64,000 nucleotides of DNA, from assembly GCF_001938985.1 (NCBI RefSeq), contig NZ_MKIN01000020.1, forward strand, positions 186,001 through 250,000, given 5' to 3'. The notes under the pieces are model-generated. The model was not told the DNA's origin, ran no database searches, and saw only the letters and a list, made by a program, of their open reading frames with translations. The DNA is from Gillisella taibaishanensis (GTDB lineage Bacteria > Pseudomonadota > Alphaproteobacteria > Rhizobiales > Rhizobiaceae). Positions 54,923 to 63,491 of this stretch are shown one piece after another. The first letter of the stretch is position 1; each line of letters begins with the position of its first letter. A program made the position numbers and the translations under genes.

Positions 54923-55774
54923 ATGAACGACAATGAGGCCGAAAGGCCAGTAAACCGGGTTGCCAATGTCCTGTCGATTGCCGGCTCCGATCCCTCTGGC
55001 GGCGCGGGCGTCCAGGCGGATCTGAAGGCGTTTTCAGCACTTGGCGTCTATGGCATGGCGGCAATGACGGCATTGACCGCGCAAAACACGCTGGGCGTTG
55101 CTGCGGTCGAAGTGCTCGACCCGGCCTTTGTCGCGCGTCAGATCGAAACTGTTTTTGCCGACGTCAGGGTCGATGCAGTGAAGATCGGGATGATTGCCAA
55201 TGCGGGAATTGCCCAAGCTATCGCCGCTGTACTGGCGCCTCATCCTGGCATTCCCATCGTGCTCGATCCTGTCATGGTCGCCAAAGGCGGCGCCTCGTTG
55301 CTCGATGAGGCGGCGGTCGGGGCGCTGGTCGGTCAACTCTTGCCCCTAGCGCGCCTTATCACGCCTAATCTGCCGGAGGCGGCGGCGCTGCTGGGTGAGG
55401 ACGAAGCGACGGATCGGGCCGGGATGGAGCGGCAGGCAAAGGCGCTGCTGGCGCTCGGGGCTAAGGCGGTGCTGCTGAAGGGCGGACATCTGCCGGGCGA
55501 TCAGAGCCCGGATCTTTTGCTGACCGCTCACAGCGGGGTTTGGCTGGAAGGCGAAAGGATTGCCACCGCCAACACCCATGGCACCGGCTGCTCGCTGTCC
55601 AGCGCCATTGCCGCTGAACTGGCCAAGGCTGGCGGTGCTAACAGAGAGGACGCTTTGGCCGGCGCAGTAGCGCGAGCAAAGACTTGGCTCACGGGCGCTG
55701 TGCGGGCGGCAGGCCAGCTTTCAGTCGGCTCGGGCCATGGTCCGGTGCATCATTTCCATAATCTTTGGGTGTGA
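54923..55774 (+). CDS. thiD: Hydroxymethylpyrimidine/phosphomethylpyrimidine kinase
   Basis: A 283-residue ribokinase-fold enzyme that phosphorylates HMP and HMP-phosphate for thiamine synthesis. The N-terminal NVLSIAGSDPSGGAGVQADLKAF, DPVMVAKGG, TPNLPEAAALLG and ANTHGTGCSLSSAIAAEL (catalytic Cys) are diagnostic. The ATG at 54923 gives a short non-conserved lead; the open frame begins at 54791. Divergent from otsB. Confidence 0.95.
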   Translation: MNDNEAERPVNRVANVLSIAGSDPSGGAGVQADLKAFSALGVYGMAAMTALTAQNTLGVAAVEVLDPAFVARQIETVFADVRVDAVKIGMIANAGIAQAIAAVLAPHPGIPIVLDPVMVAKGGASLLDEAAVGALVGQLLPLARLITPNLPEAAALLGEDEATDRAGMERQAKALLALGAKAVLLKGGHLPGDQSPDLLLTAHSGVWLEGERIATANTHGTGCSLSSAIAAELAKAGGANREDALAGAVARAKTWLTGAVRAAGQLSVGSGHGPVHHFHNLWV

Positions 55775-55800
55775 GATGATGCGGTGGACACAGATCACCG

Positions 55801-56205
55801 CTATTCCGTGTCAGGTCCCGGCAGGCCGCTTATACTGTCGAGCCAGTGGACGGCAGACCGCCGCCAGATCTGATGGTTCGGTACTAGCTTGTCCCGCTGA
55901 TTGATGCTGCCCCAACGGATGCCCCATACGCCTGCATCCTCTCCGTCTCCGGTGGTCAGTAGCTGGGAGCCGCATTTCGAGCAGAAAAATTGATACCGGA
56001 TCCGCCCGTTGTCGCCATGTTTCGTGTAGGACTGAGGCGGGTTGCCGGTGAACTGGAGCTTGTCACGCGGTGCAGACACCGTAACCCGGAAAGGCGATCC
56101 ACTCAGGCGCTGGCAATCGGTGCAATGGCATATGCCGACATTTTCAGGATCGATTTCGGCCTTGTACGTCACATGACCGCAATGGCATTGACCGTCGATA
56201 TGCAT
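55801..56205 (-). CDS. GFA (glutathione-dependent formaldehyde-activating)-like zinc protein
   Basis: A 134-residue Mss4-like zinc protein. Cysteine ligands are CHCGHVTY, CHCTDCQRLSG and FCSKCGSQL, matching the GFA family (CENP-V-like). The family name comes from formaldehyde-glutathione adduct formation, but most members have unknown substrates. Convergent with thiD, 26 nt between stops. Confidence 0.9.
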   Translation of the reverse strand: MHIDGQCHCGHVTYKAEIDPENVGICHCTDCQRLSGSPFRVTVSAPRDKLQFTGNPPQSYTKHGDNGRIRYQFFCSKCGSQLLTTGDGEDAGVWGIRWGSINQRDKLVPNHQIWRRSAVHWLDSISGLPGPDTE

Positions 56206-56220
56206 GACTGGAACCTCCCG

Positions 56221-56272
56221 TTGAGCATTTCAGGACCCAAAGCTGCGGCGGACTTTTGCTGGAAATGCTCAA
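56221..56272. repeat. Rhizobial-type mosaic repeat, copy 3 (inverted)
   Basis: Perfect 11-bp outer arms TTGAGCATTTC and GAAATGCTCAA. Read on the minus strand, its core aligns to copy 2 (31862-31906) without gaps at roughly three quarters identity by eye. It lies between the GFA start and the phosphatase stop. Confidence 0.75.
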
Positions 56273-56311
56273 GACCATAGCGCTTCGGCATGACCTGCCT
56301 AACTCAGGAAG

Positions 56312-56887
56312 TTAACTTTCGATCCCGAATGCCTTTTCAAAGACCAACCAGCTTCGGTCCATGGCATAGGCACGGGTGACATAGGGAATGCCAACGTGAC
56401 CATAGAGCACCGGCCAGAGCTGCTGTTCGGCCTGTTCTTCGTTCACTCCGGCAACCTGTTGGAGATAGAGGACCGAGGCAAGGCCGCTGCGGTCGGCGCC
56501 ACCTTCGCAGTGGATCAGAATTGGTTTCGGAGCGGACTTCAGCAATGCGATCAGCCGCTCGGCCTTGTCGATCGTCAGGTCCCGTCCAGCGGACATTCGA
56601 AAATCAACATGCTCTATACCGAGCTGCTGCGAAACGCCCAGTTCCTGCTGATACCACGGAGAGGGCGATGGACCTCTCAGATTGACGATGGTCTTGATGC
56701 CGTAGCGTTTGGCATAATCGGTGATATCGGCAGCACTTGGCTGAGCGGACCGATATAGTTCACCAGGAATGACCTCGTGAAAATTGCCGGATAGCCTGAG
56801 ATAGCCGAGATAGGCGCCGCAGCACAGAAGAGCCGCAAGGCAGGTGAGTGCGAAATGGCGAAGGGTTTTAGCCAGAAATATCATCAT
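56312..56887 (-). CDS. Membrane-anchored dual-specificity/tyrosine phosphatase-like protein
   Basis: A 191-residue protein with an N-terminal membrane helix (about residues 9-29) and a DSP-type catalytic domain. The active-site loop is HCEGGADRSG (CX5R, Cys about 127, Arg about 133), with the general-acid region near FRMSAGRD. The substrate is unknown (protein, lipid or phytate-like). Orientation suggests the catalytic domain lies outside the cytoplasmic membrane. 106 nt after pirin on the same strand. Confidence 0.88.
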   Translation of the reverse strand: MMIFLAKTLRHFALTCLAALLCCGAYLGYLRLSGNFHEVIPGELYRSAQPSAADITDYAKRYGIKTIVNLRGPSPSPWYQQELGVSQQLGIEHVDFRMSAGRDLTIDKAERLIALLKSAPKPILIHCEGGADRSGLASVLYLQQVAGVNEEQAEQQLWPVLYGHVGIPYVTRAYAMDRSWLVFEKAFGIES

Positions 56888-56951
56888 GAGGTCCAGGCGG
56901 GTCGAGAATATACTCGCCCGTCACTGGACCTTCTGTCTGACAGGACGCTGA

Positions 56952-56976
56952 AAGGCGTGGCTGGGAGCCGCGCCTT
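56952..56976 (-). terminator. Hairpin downstream of the pirin gene
   Basis: An 11-bp stem, AAGGCGTGGCT with AGCCGCGCCTT (one G-U pair), with a GGG loop, 17 nt after the pirin stop; a three-T tract follows on the minus strand. Confidence 0.5.
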
Positions 56977-56993
56977 ACCGCTTCACGTTTTTG

Positions 56994-57905
56994 TCAGTGA
57001 TCGGCCTTGATGAAGGTGCCGTTCTGCAATTCCCGCATCGCCTGCATCAGTTCCTCGCGGCTGTTCATCACGATCGGACCATGCCAGGCAACGGGTTCCT
57101 TGATCGGCTTGCCGGTGACGAGCAGAAAGCGGATGCCCTTTTCGCCGGCCTGCACCGTGATCTCGTCGCCCGTGTCGAACACGACAAGGGTGCGATCGCC
57201 GGAGAGGTCGCGGATGTTCAGTTCTTCGCCCTGATACTCCTTCTCAACCTTGACGCCAAAGGGTTTGGACGCATCCCGGAACGAGCCGGACCCGGCGAAG
57301 ATATAGGCAAAGGCCGAGCGATAGGTGTCTATAGGAAAGCGCTTGGTCTTGCCCGGCGGCACTGAAATGTCGAGATAGACAGGCTCGGCGGCAATGCCAT
57401 CGACCGGGCCGCTCTTGCCCCAGAATTCGCCAGAGATCACCCGGACAGCGGTGCCGTCATCATCGATAACGACGGGAATGTCGCCGGATTTGATGTCCTG
57501 GTAGCGCGGCGCGGTCATTTTCAGCGAGGAGGGCAGGTTGGCCCAGAGCTGGAAGCCGTGCATCTTGCCGGAAAAATCGCCCTTGGGCATTTCCTGGTGC
57601 ATGATGCCGCTGCCAGCTGTCATCCATTGGATATCGCCGGCACCAAGCAGGCCCTGATTGCCAAGGCTGTCACCGTGCTCCACCGTTCCGGCGAGCACAT
57701 AGGTAATGGTCTCGATGCCGCGATGCGGATGCCAGGGAAACCCGCGGATATAATCTTTGGGGTCGTCGTTGCGGAAATCGTCCATCATCAGGAAGGGATC
57801 GGTCATCGACGGATCGCCGAAACCGAAGACGCGGTGCAGCCGCACGCCAGCACCTTCCATGGCGGGGGTGGCTTGGCTCTGGTGTTTGACGGGGCGAATG
57901 GACAT
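56994..57905 (-). CDS. Pirin family protein
   Basis: A 303-residue bicupin. The N-terminal cupin carries the metal site HPHRGIETITYVLAGTVEHGDS (His, His, His with a following Glu), and the block WMTAGSGIMHQEMP is pirin-specific. Bacterial pirins include quercetin dioxygenases and redox regulators; the activity here is not determinable. The ATG at 57905 has AAAGGAAG upstream. Confidence 0.92.
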   Translation of the reverse strand: MSIRPVKHQSQATPAMEGAGVRLHRVFGFGDPSMTDPFLMMDDFRNDDPKDYIRGFPWHPHRGIETITYVLAGTVEHGDSLGNQGLLGAGDIQWMTAGSGIMHQEMPKGDFSGKMHGFQLWANLPSSLKMTAPRYQDIKSGDIPVVIDDDGTAVRVISGEFWGKSGPVDGIAAEPVYLDISVPPGKTKRFPIDTYRSAFAYIFAGSGSFRDASKPFGVKVEKEYQGEELNIRDLSGDRTLVVFDTGDEITVQAGEKGIRFLLVTGKPIKEPVAWHGPIVMNSREELMQAMRELQNGTFIKADH

Positions 57906-58071
57906 GAGAAACTTCCTTTCAGGCAAAATGGGGTTGGCGCCAATATAAGCATTTTCGAAGGCGCGCGAAGAGATCGACTGGCGACGCAGTGTTCACCGGA
58001 TAAACTTCACAAAAATGCATTGTCGCACTGCAAAATGTGATTGTCGGCCACGTCAAGAATCTGTCATGAAG

Positions 58072-58120
58072 AAAGCCAAGTTTTACGCTTCGTTATATAC
58101 CTTCCTTCAAACTTGGCTTT
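58072..58120. repeat. 12-bp perfect inverted repeat around a TATATA tract
   Basis: AAAGCCAAGTTT (58072-58083) and AAACTTGGCTTT (58109-58120) flank a 25-nt spacer with GTTATATACC. It lies about 43 bp upstream of the glutamine amidotransferase start, in the divergent region shared with pirin. An operator pair bracketing a -10 element or an RNA hairpin are both possible. Confidence 0.6.
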
Positions 58121-58162
58121 GCCGTCTTCGCAACGGAGCGGCAATGCCGGAGCATAAGTGCC

Positions 58163-58993
58163 ATGTGTCGTTGGGCAGCCTATCGCGGAGAACCCCTCTT
58201 CATCGAGGAGCTTGTGTCTTCGCCCGCTCATTCACTAATCGAGCAATCCGTCTGCGCAACCCGTGCCAAAACCTCCACCAATGCCGATGGGTTCGGCATC
58301 GCCTGGTACGGTGACAGGCCTGAACCGGGCCGTTTTCGCGATGTCTTGCCCGCCTGGTCCGATTGCAATTTGAAGAGCATCGCACGGCAGATTCGCTCGC
58401 CGCTGTTTCTGGCCCATGTGCGCGCCGCCACCCATGGCGCCACCCGGCGCGACAATTGCCATCCTTTTGTGCATGGCACATGGTCCTTCATGCATAACGG
58501 TCAGATCGATCATTTCGATCGTCTCCGCCGGGCGATGGAGGGCATGCTGGATGACGAATATTTCAATGCCCGGACCGGCTCGACGGATTCCGAATTGCTG
58601 TTCCTGCTCGCGATGCAGTTCGGGATGAAGCAGCGGCCTGTTGCGGCTATGGCCGAGGCGGTGGGCTTTGCCGAGCGGCTCAGCCTTGAGCTTGTCGGTA
58701 CCGCCCGGGTTCGCTTCACCGCCGCCTTTTCCGATGGCAATACGCTCTATGCGGTGCGTTATTCCACCGACGCCTTTGCCCCCACCCTCTATGCCGGGCC
58801 GATGGGAACGAGTGGGGGCCATTGCCTGGTCTCCGAACCCTTGACCGACGACGGTGATGCCTGGACGGAAATTCCACCGGGCAGTGCCGTGATGCTGAAC
58901 GACAAGGGCCTGACGGTCACTGTTTTTCAGCCGCAGTCAAAGCTGGATGTAGCCCGCGAAGCCTCCGTTGGCATCGCAGAGATGGCCGGCTGA
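58163..58993 (+). CDS. Class II glutamine amidotransferase
   Basis: A 276-residue Ntn-hydrolase of the YafJ/EgtC-like group. Cys2, exposed after Met removal (MCRWAAYRGEP), is the nucleophile; STNADGFGIAWY, LAHVRAATHG and FMHNGQIDHF are the typical substrate-binding and oxyanion blocks. The nitrogen acceptor is unknown; no egt genes are nearby. The ATG follows GGAG at ten bases. Confidence 0.9.
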   Translation: MCRWAAYRGEPLFIEELVSSPAHSLIEQSVCATRAKTSTNADGFGIAWYGDRPEPGRFRDVLPAWSDCNLKSIARQIRSPLFLAHVRAATHGATRRDNCHPFVHGTWSFMHNGQIDHFDRLRRAMEGMLDDEYFNARTGSTDSELLFLLAMQFGMKQRPVAAMAEAVGFAERLSLELVGTARVRFTAAFSDGNTLYAVRYSTDAFAPTLYAGPMGTSGGHCLVSEPLTDDGDAWTEIPPGSAVMLNDKGLTVTVFQPQSKLDVAREASVGIAEMAG

Positions 58994-59004
58994 ATCTCGC
59001 GCCC

Positions 59005-59934
59005 TCAGGGCTTGGCGACTTGGTCTTTGACTTCCCTGACGAAACGTTCGAGCGCGCCATGATAAGCCTCGCTGCGATAGGCGAGCGACAGCGGCGCCTC
59101 AAGCCCCGAACCGGCCGCAAACCGCCGATAGGCCACGCCTGACGTTTCCAGCCGCGCCATGGAGTGGGGAATGATCGAGACGCCGAGGCCGGCTGCGACG
59201 AGGCTGAGGGTGGACACCAGCCGCGGCGCTTCCTGCGCCACCCGGGGGCTGAAGCCTGCCGCCTGGCACGCGGCAATGATCCGGTCATAGAGCCCTTGCG
59301 CCAGCGGCCGGCGATACAACACGAAGGTTTCTTCGGCCAGGGTCGCCAGCACCACGCGCGCATCATCCGCTTTCGCCGTATGAAGGGCCAGGGGGTGGGT
59401 GTCAGGCAGCGCGAGAACCATGTCCTCGACATCCACGGTCTCGACCGTCAGCAACGGCCTCAACTCGGTCATCGCGCCCGGCGTGGTGCGAATGAAGGCG
59501 GCATCAAGCCGACCAGCCGTCAGATCTGCCAGCAATTCGGCCGTTGAGCCTTCGTCCAGCCGCAGTTTCAAAGCCGGTGCCGTCAGCCTTGTGGCGCGCA
59601 CCACGCTTGTGACGAGCGGATGGAAAGCGGCCGAGGTGGTGAAGCCGATGGAGAGTTGACCGGTCTCGCCCCGGGCTGCCCGTTGCGCCTCCTCAACGGC
59701 ACCGTCGACATCGGCCAGGATCTGCCGAGCACGGGCCATGAAGACCTCGCCCGCGACCGTCATGCTCATACCGCGCGGCTGGCGATGAAACAGCGCCACG
59801 CCCACCGCCTGCTCCAGCGCCTTGATCTGTTGGCTAAGTGGCGGTTGCTGCAAACCGAGGCGCTCGGCAGCACGGGTCAGATGGGCCTCATCGGCAACGG
59901 CAATGGCATAGCGGAGATGGCGAAGCTCTATCAT
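59005..59934 (-). CDS. LysR-family regulator, divergent from chrA-like genes
   Basis: A 309-residue LysR-type regulator with helix-turn-helix near residues 2-60 (LRHLRYAIAVADEAHLTRAA, then QQPPLSQQIKALE). The effector domain resembles those binding aromatic or organic acids. The gene is divergent from the ChrA pair, and the gap holds T-N11-A dyads, so it likely regulates that operon. Convergent with the amidotransferase, 11 nt between stops. Confidence 0.9.
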   Translation of the reverse strand: MIELRHLRYAIAVADEAHLTRAAERLGLQQPPLSQQIKALEQAVGVALFHRQPRGMSMTVAGEVFMARARQILADVDGAVEEAQRAARGETGQLSIGFTTSAAFHPLVTSVVRATRLTAPALKLRLDEGSTAELLADLTAGRLDAAFIRTTPGAMTELRPLLTVETVDVEDMVLALPDTHPLALHTAKADDARVVLATLAEETFVLYRRPLAQGLYDRIIAACQAAGFSPRVAQEAPRLVSTLSLVAAGLGVSIIPHSMARLETSGVAYRRFAAGSGLEAPLSLAYRSEAYHGALERFVREVKDQVAKP

Positions 59935-59935
59935 C

Positions 59936-59977
59936 CCATATTTATAACATATGGCAGAACCTTAATCCATATATTGG
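59936..59977. promoter_or_regulatory. Candidate LysR operators between LysR and chrA-like genes
   Basis: CCATAT-N7-ATATGG (59936-59954) contains a symmetric T-N11-A (T59939, A59951). A second related site, CCATATATTGG, lies 13 bases on (59967-59977). Their spacing suits the recognition and activation sites of a LysR-type regulator. Confidence 0.6.
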
Positions 59978-60029
59978 ACACGGAATCTGGAGAGGCGTAT
60001 GACGAGGCAAAATTAGCTGGAAGAAAATC

Positions 60030-60617
60030 ATGGCAGAGATCGAAAGCACGAGGACAATTGACGTGCAGCAGACGCAAGCAGGGCTACATCACCCCGGGGT
60101 AGGCGAGTTGTTTTCCGGCTTCCTCACCCTCGGCCTGATGGGCTTTGGCGGCGTATTGCCCATGGCGCGGCGGATGATGGTGGATAAGCGGCACTGGCTG
60201 TCCGAAGGCGAATTCATCGATCTTCTCGGCCTCTGCCAATTCCTGCCCGGCGGCAATATCATCAACATGTCGGTGGCGGTCGGGCTGAAATTCCGGGGAT
60301 GGAGAGGGGCAATCGCGGCCCCCTTCGGATTGATCGCGGCGCCCACGGCGATCGTTCTCTGTCTTGGTGTGATCTATGATCGTTATCGCGACAATCCCCA
60401 GGTCGAGCATCTGTTTGCGGGCCTTGCCGCCGCCGCCGCCGGTCTGCTGATCTCGCTCGCCTGGAAACTGCTGCAGCCGCTAAAGTCAAAGCTCTGGGCA
60501 TTGGCCATAGTCGCCTTGTGCTTCATCGCCATTGCCGTCTTCCGCCTGCCATTGCTGGCGACCATGCTGGTTCTGGCCCCGATCTCCATCGCTTTAAGCT
60601 GGAAATTGCCGAAATGA
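60030..60617 (+). CDS. Chromate transporter family protein, first half
   Basis: A 195-residue single-domain (short-chain) CHR transporter with about five or six helices. Signature LGLMGFGGVLPMARRMMV and LGLCQFLPGGNIINMSVAVG. Short CHR proteins work in pairs of opposite topology to export chromate, though physiological sulfate-like or other substrates are possible. ATG after GGAAG. The stop overlaps the next start by four bases (ATGA). Confidence 0.9.
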   Translation: MAEIESTRTIDVQQTQAGLHHPGVGELFSGFLTLGLMGFGGVLPMARRMMVDKRHWLSEGEFIDLLGLCQFLPGGNIINMSVAVGLKFRGWRGAIAAPFGLIAAPTAIVLCLGVIYDRYRDNPQVEHLFAGLAAAAAGLLISLAWKLLQPLKSKLWALAIVALCFIAIAVFRLPLLATMLVLAPISIALSWKLPK

Positions 60618-61135
60618 CCGCCACGCTTATATCGCTTACCCTGATCTTCGTCGAACTTTCGCTGATCGCCTTTGGCGGTGGCAATGCCGTCCTGCCGGAA
60701 ATGCAGCGCCGCGTGGTGGAGGTGCAGCACTGGATGAGCGCCAGCGAGTTCAGTGCACTCTTCGCACTAGCCCAAGCCGCTCCCGGACCAAATATGATGA
60801 TCGTGCCGCTGATAGGCTGGCATGTGGCGGGCCTCTCCGGCCTTGTCGTTACCTCAATTGCTAAATTCGTTCCGTCCTCGCTGATCACGGCGGGCGCCTT
60901 CACGCTGTGGGAACGGTTCAAGGACCGGCCTTGGCGTCGGGTCGTCCAAGGTGGTCTGGCACCGATGACCGCAGGCCTGGTCACCGCCAGCGCTGCCGTC
61001 ATCACGCAGGCCTCGGCCACAGGACCTTTGCTGATCGCGATCACCGTCGTCACCGCCCTCGTGACGGCGCGCACGAAAATCCATCCCTTGCTGGTGCTCG
61101 GCGCTGGCGCTTTGGTTGGGATGATAGGTCTTTAA
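60614..61135 (+). CDS. Chromate transporter family protein, second half
   Basis: A 173-residue partner CHR domain: LSLIAFGGGNAVLPEMQRRVVE and LAQAAPGPNMMIVPLIGWHV. The ATG at 60614 overlaps the stop of the first half, so both are made in equal amounts. It ends 3 nt before the convergent coaBC stop. Confidence 0.9.
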   Translation: MTATLISLTLIFVELSLIAFGGGNAVLPEMQRRVVEVQHWMSASEFSALFALAQAAPGPNMMIVPLIGWHVAGLSGLVVTSIAKFVPSSLITAGAFTLWERFKDRPWRRVVQGGLAPMTAGLVTASAAVITQASATGPLLIAITVVTALVTARTKIHPLLVLGAGALVGMIGL

Positions 61136-61138
61136 GAT

Positions 61139-62353
61139 TCAGGCCGAGGCGAGCATCTCGGCCAGCATCAGCGCCAGTTTTTCGCCAACGGCATCCTTGT
61201 CCATCTCGGGCCAGTCCTCGATCCGGTCCTTGAAGATCAACTTCACCCGATTGCGGTCGCCGCCCATGATGCCGGTCTGCGGCGACACGTCATTGGCGAC
61301 GATCACGTCGGCGCCCTTGCGCTCCAGCTTGGCGCGGCCGTTGGTCTCGACATCACTAGTTTCGGCGGCAAAGCCGATGACCAGTTTGGGGCGCTGTGCG
61401 TGATGGCCAACGGTTTTCAAGATGTCTGGGTTTTCGGCGAGCCGCAGAGCGGGCGGTGCATCACCCGGCTGCTTTTTTATCTTCTGGTCGGAGGCCGTTT
61501 CGACCCGCCAATCGGCAACCGCAGCCACCATGACCGCCAGATCGGCCGGCAGGTGTGCCAGCACGGCATCGCGCATCTCCTCGGCGCGCTCCACGTGGAT
61601 CACGGTTACCCCGGCAGGATCGGCGATCGTCACGGGGCCGGAAATCAGCGTCACCTCGGCGCCAAGCTGGGCAAGGGCTGCTGCAATCGCATGGCCCTGT
61701 TTGCCCGACGACCGGTTGGCGATGTAGCGCACCGGATCGATCGGCTCATGGGTCGGCCCTGACGTCACAATGGCCTTGCGGCACGCGAGCGGCTTTTGGG
61801 AGCGGTCGGAAAGACAGGCTTCGACAGCGGCGACGATGTCGAGCGGTTCAGCCATTCGGCCGGTGCCGGCTTCGCCGCTTTCGGCCATTTCGCCGGCCAT
61901 TGGGCCGATGAAGCGGATACCGTCGGCCTTGAGTTGCGCCACATTGCGCAACGTCGCGGGATTATTCCACATTTTCGGGTTCATGGCGGGCGCCACAAGC
62001 ACCGGCCGGTCGGCGGCAAGCAATACGGCAGAGGCGAGGTCGTCGGCCAGTCCATGCGCCATTTTCGCCATCAGATCGGCGCTGGCAGGGGCTACAACGA
62101 TCAGGTCGCAGTCACGCGCCAGCCTGATATGGCCGACATCCTGCTCATCCTCGCGGGAAAACAACTCGCTATAGACATGGGAGGCTGATAGCGCACCGAC
62201 GGCCAGCGGCGTCACGAATTCCTGCGCCGCCCGGGTCATGATCGGCCGCACCGAGGCGCCGCGCTCGCGCAGCCGCCGGATCAGGTCGAGGCTTTTATAG
62301 GCGGCGATGCCACCGCTGATGATCAGAAGAATACGCTTGTTCGCCAGCGTCAT
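61139..62353 (-). CDS. coaBC: Bifunctional phosphopantothenoylcysteine decarboxylase/phosphopantothenate-cysteine ligase
   Basis: A 404-residue flavoenzyme of CoA synthesis. The CoaC flavin part starts ILLIISGGIAAYKSLDLIRRL and has APAMNPKMWNNPA (CoaC active-site Asn region). The CoaB part has VTSGPTHEPIDPVRYIANRSSGKQG and the CTP-site FAAET. The length is standard. Monocistronic in this view. Confidence 0.96.
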   Translation of the reverse strand: MTLANKRILLIISGGIAAYKSLDLIRRLRERGASVRPIMTRAAQEFVTPLAVGALSASHVYSELFSREDEQDVGHIRLARDCDLIVVAPASADLMAKMAHGLADDLASAVLLAADRPVLVAPAMNPKMWNNPATLRNVAQLKADGIRFIGPMAGEMAESGEAGTGRMAEPLDIVAAVEACLSDRSQKPLACRKAIVTSGPTHEPIDPVRYIANRSSGKQGHAIAAALAQLGAEVTLISGPVTIADPAGVTVIHVERAEEMRDAVLAHLPADLAVMVAAVADWRVETASDQKIKKQPGDAPPALRLAENPDILKTVGHHAQRPKLVIGFAAETSDVETNGRAKLERKGADVIVANDVSPQTGIMGGDRNRVKLIFKDRIEDWPEMDKDAVGEKLALMLAEMLASA

Positions 62354-62440
62354 GAACGGCCTGCCATGAATGAACTGATATGTCCGACCTTATCGCATAA
62401 TTTCAGGAAAGAGGAACCGATAAGCGGTCCCTGACAAACT

Positions 62441-63475
62441 CTAGCGGCTGAGGTCAATCGGCACGCGGGCGACAGTGCCGGCGGCCACATCTTCATAGGC
62501 AAGCCCATCGCCAAGCGTTGCGGCCATGGACTTGATGATCCGGCTGCCAAGACCTGTGCCCTTCGGTGCGGCATCGGGACTGATGCCGATGCCGTCATCC
62601 TCCACCGTCAGCAACGCATGACCGGGCTCGGTATGGCGCAGCCGCACCCGGATTTCGCCGTCGCCGCGCTCAGGATAGGCGTATTTGACGGCATTGGTGA
62701 CGAGTTCGGTGACGATCATGCCGATCGAGACAGCCCGGTCGGCGCTCAGCGAGATCGGCTCGGCGTCGACGGAAAGGGCAATCGGCCGATCCGGATTGGC
62801 GAGCGACCCGCCAATCTCCCGCACCAGATTGGCGATATAGATCTTCATATCGACGCGGCTGACGTCTTCCGACGTGTACAGGCTGCGATGCATGCCGGCG
62901 ATCGCTGTTATGCGCGCTTGGGTCTCGGTCAGCTCCGCTTTGACCTCGTCGCTGCGGGCGTTGGCGATCTGCAGCCGCAGCAGGCTAGCGACAAGCGCGA
63001 GGCTGTTGGCGACACGATGATTGACTTCGCTCAGGAGGGCTTCCGCCCGTTCCTTGCCAAGCCGAATTTCCTCTTCCGCCTTCACCTTGGCTTCGCGCAA
63101 GCGGGCATTTTCCACCGACTGGCGGATTGCGCTTTCCAAAAGTGAGAGGAAGTCCTCGCTGGTAGTCTTGATCACATAGTCGGATGCGCCCGCTTTGATC
63201 GCTTCGATAGCGATGCGCGCCTCGTTGGAGCCGGTGACGTAGACAACAGGTGTCATGATGTGTCGGCCACGCAGATGCGTGAGCACATCATGGCCGGTCA
63301 TGTTGCTCAGATAATGATCGAGCACGATGACGTCGAAGGTCTCGCTCGCCAGCAGGCCCAGAGCCCGCTCCAAATCCTCGGCATGGCTGACGGAATGCCC
63401 GTGGCGGCCAAGCGCCTTCTGCACCAGCCGCGCAATGGCCGGGTCGTCATCGAGATAGAGAATTCGGACATTCAT
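62441..63475 (-). CDS. Response regulator-histidine kinase hybrid (REC-HisKA_2)
   Basis: A 344-residue cytoplasmic protein with an N-terminal receiver (about residues 1-120; phospho-Asp in VIVLDHYLSN, about 52; conserved DDD near the start). A HisKA_2 dimerisation domain follows (SEVNHRVANSLALVASLL, His about 153) and a C-terminal ATPase (about 230-340). The kinase is HWE/HisKA_2-like, common in rhizobia. No membrane segment: it probably accepts phosphate at its receiver and relays it onward. Downstream of a receiver and a kinase gene on the same strand. Confidence 0.92.
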   Translation of the reverse strand: MNVRILYLDDDPAIARLVQKALGRHGHSVSHAEDLERALGLLASETFDVIVLDHYLSNMTGHDVLTHLRGRHIMTPVVYVTGSNEARIAIEAIKAGASDYVIKTTSEDFLSLLESAIRQSVENARLREAKVKAEEEIRLGKERAEALLSEVNHRVANSLALVASLLRLQIANARSDEVKAELTETQARITAIAGMHRSLYTSEDVSRVDMKIYIANLVREIGGSLANPDRPIALSVDAEPISLSADRAVSIGMIVTELVTNAVKYAYPERGDGEIRVRLRHTEPGHALLTVEDDGIGISPDAAPKGTGLGSRIIKSMAATLGDGLAYEDVAAGTVARVPIDLSR

Positions 63476-63491
63476 GATGCGGTCGGCTCGT

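Noticed and set aside
58067-58314. A frame starting MKKAKFYASLY upstream of the glutamine amidotransferase
   Set aside because: No ribosome binding site; it crosses the inverted repeat and overlaps the real gene in another frame with arginine-rich shadow sequence.
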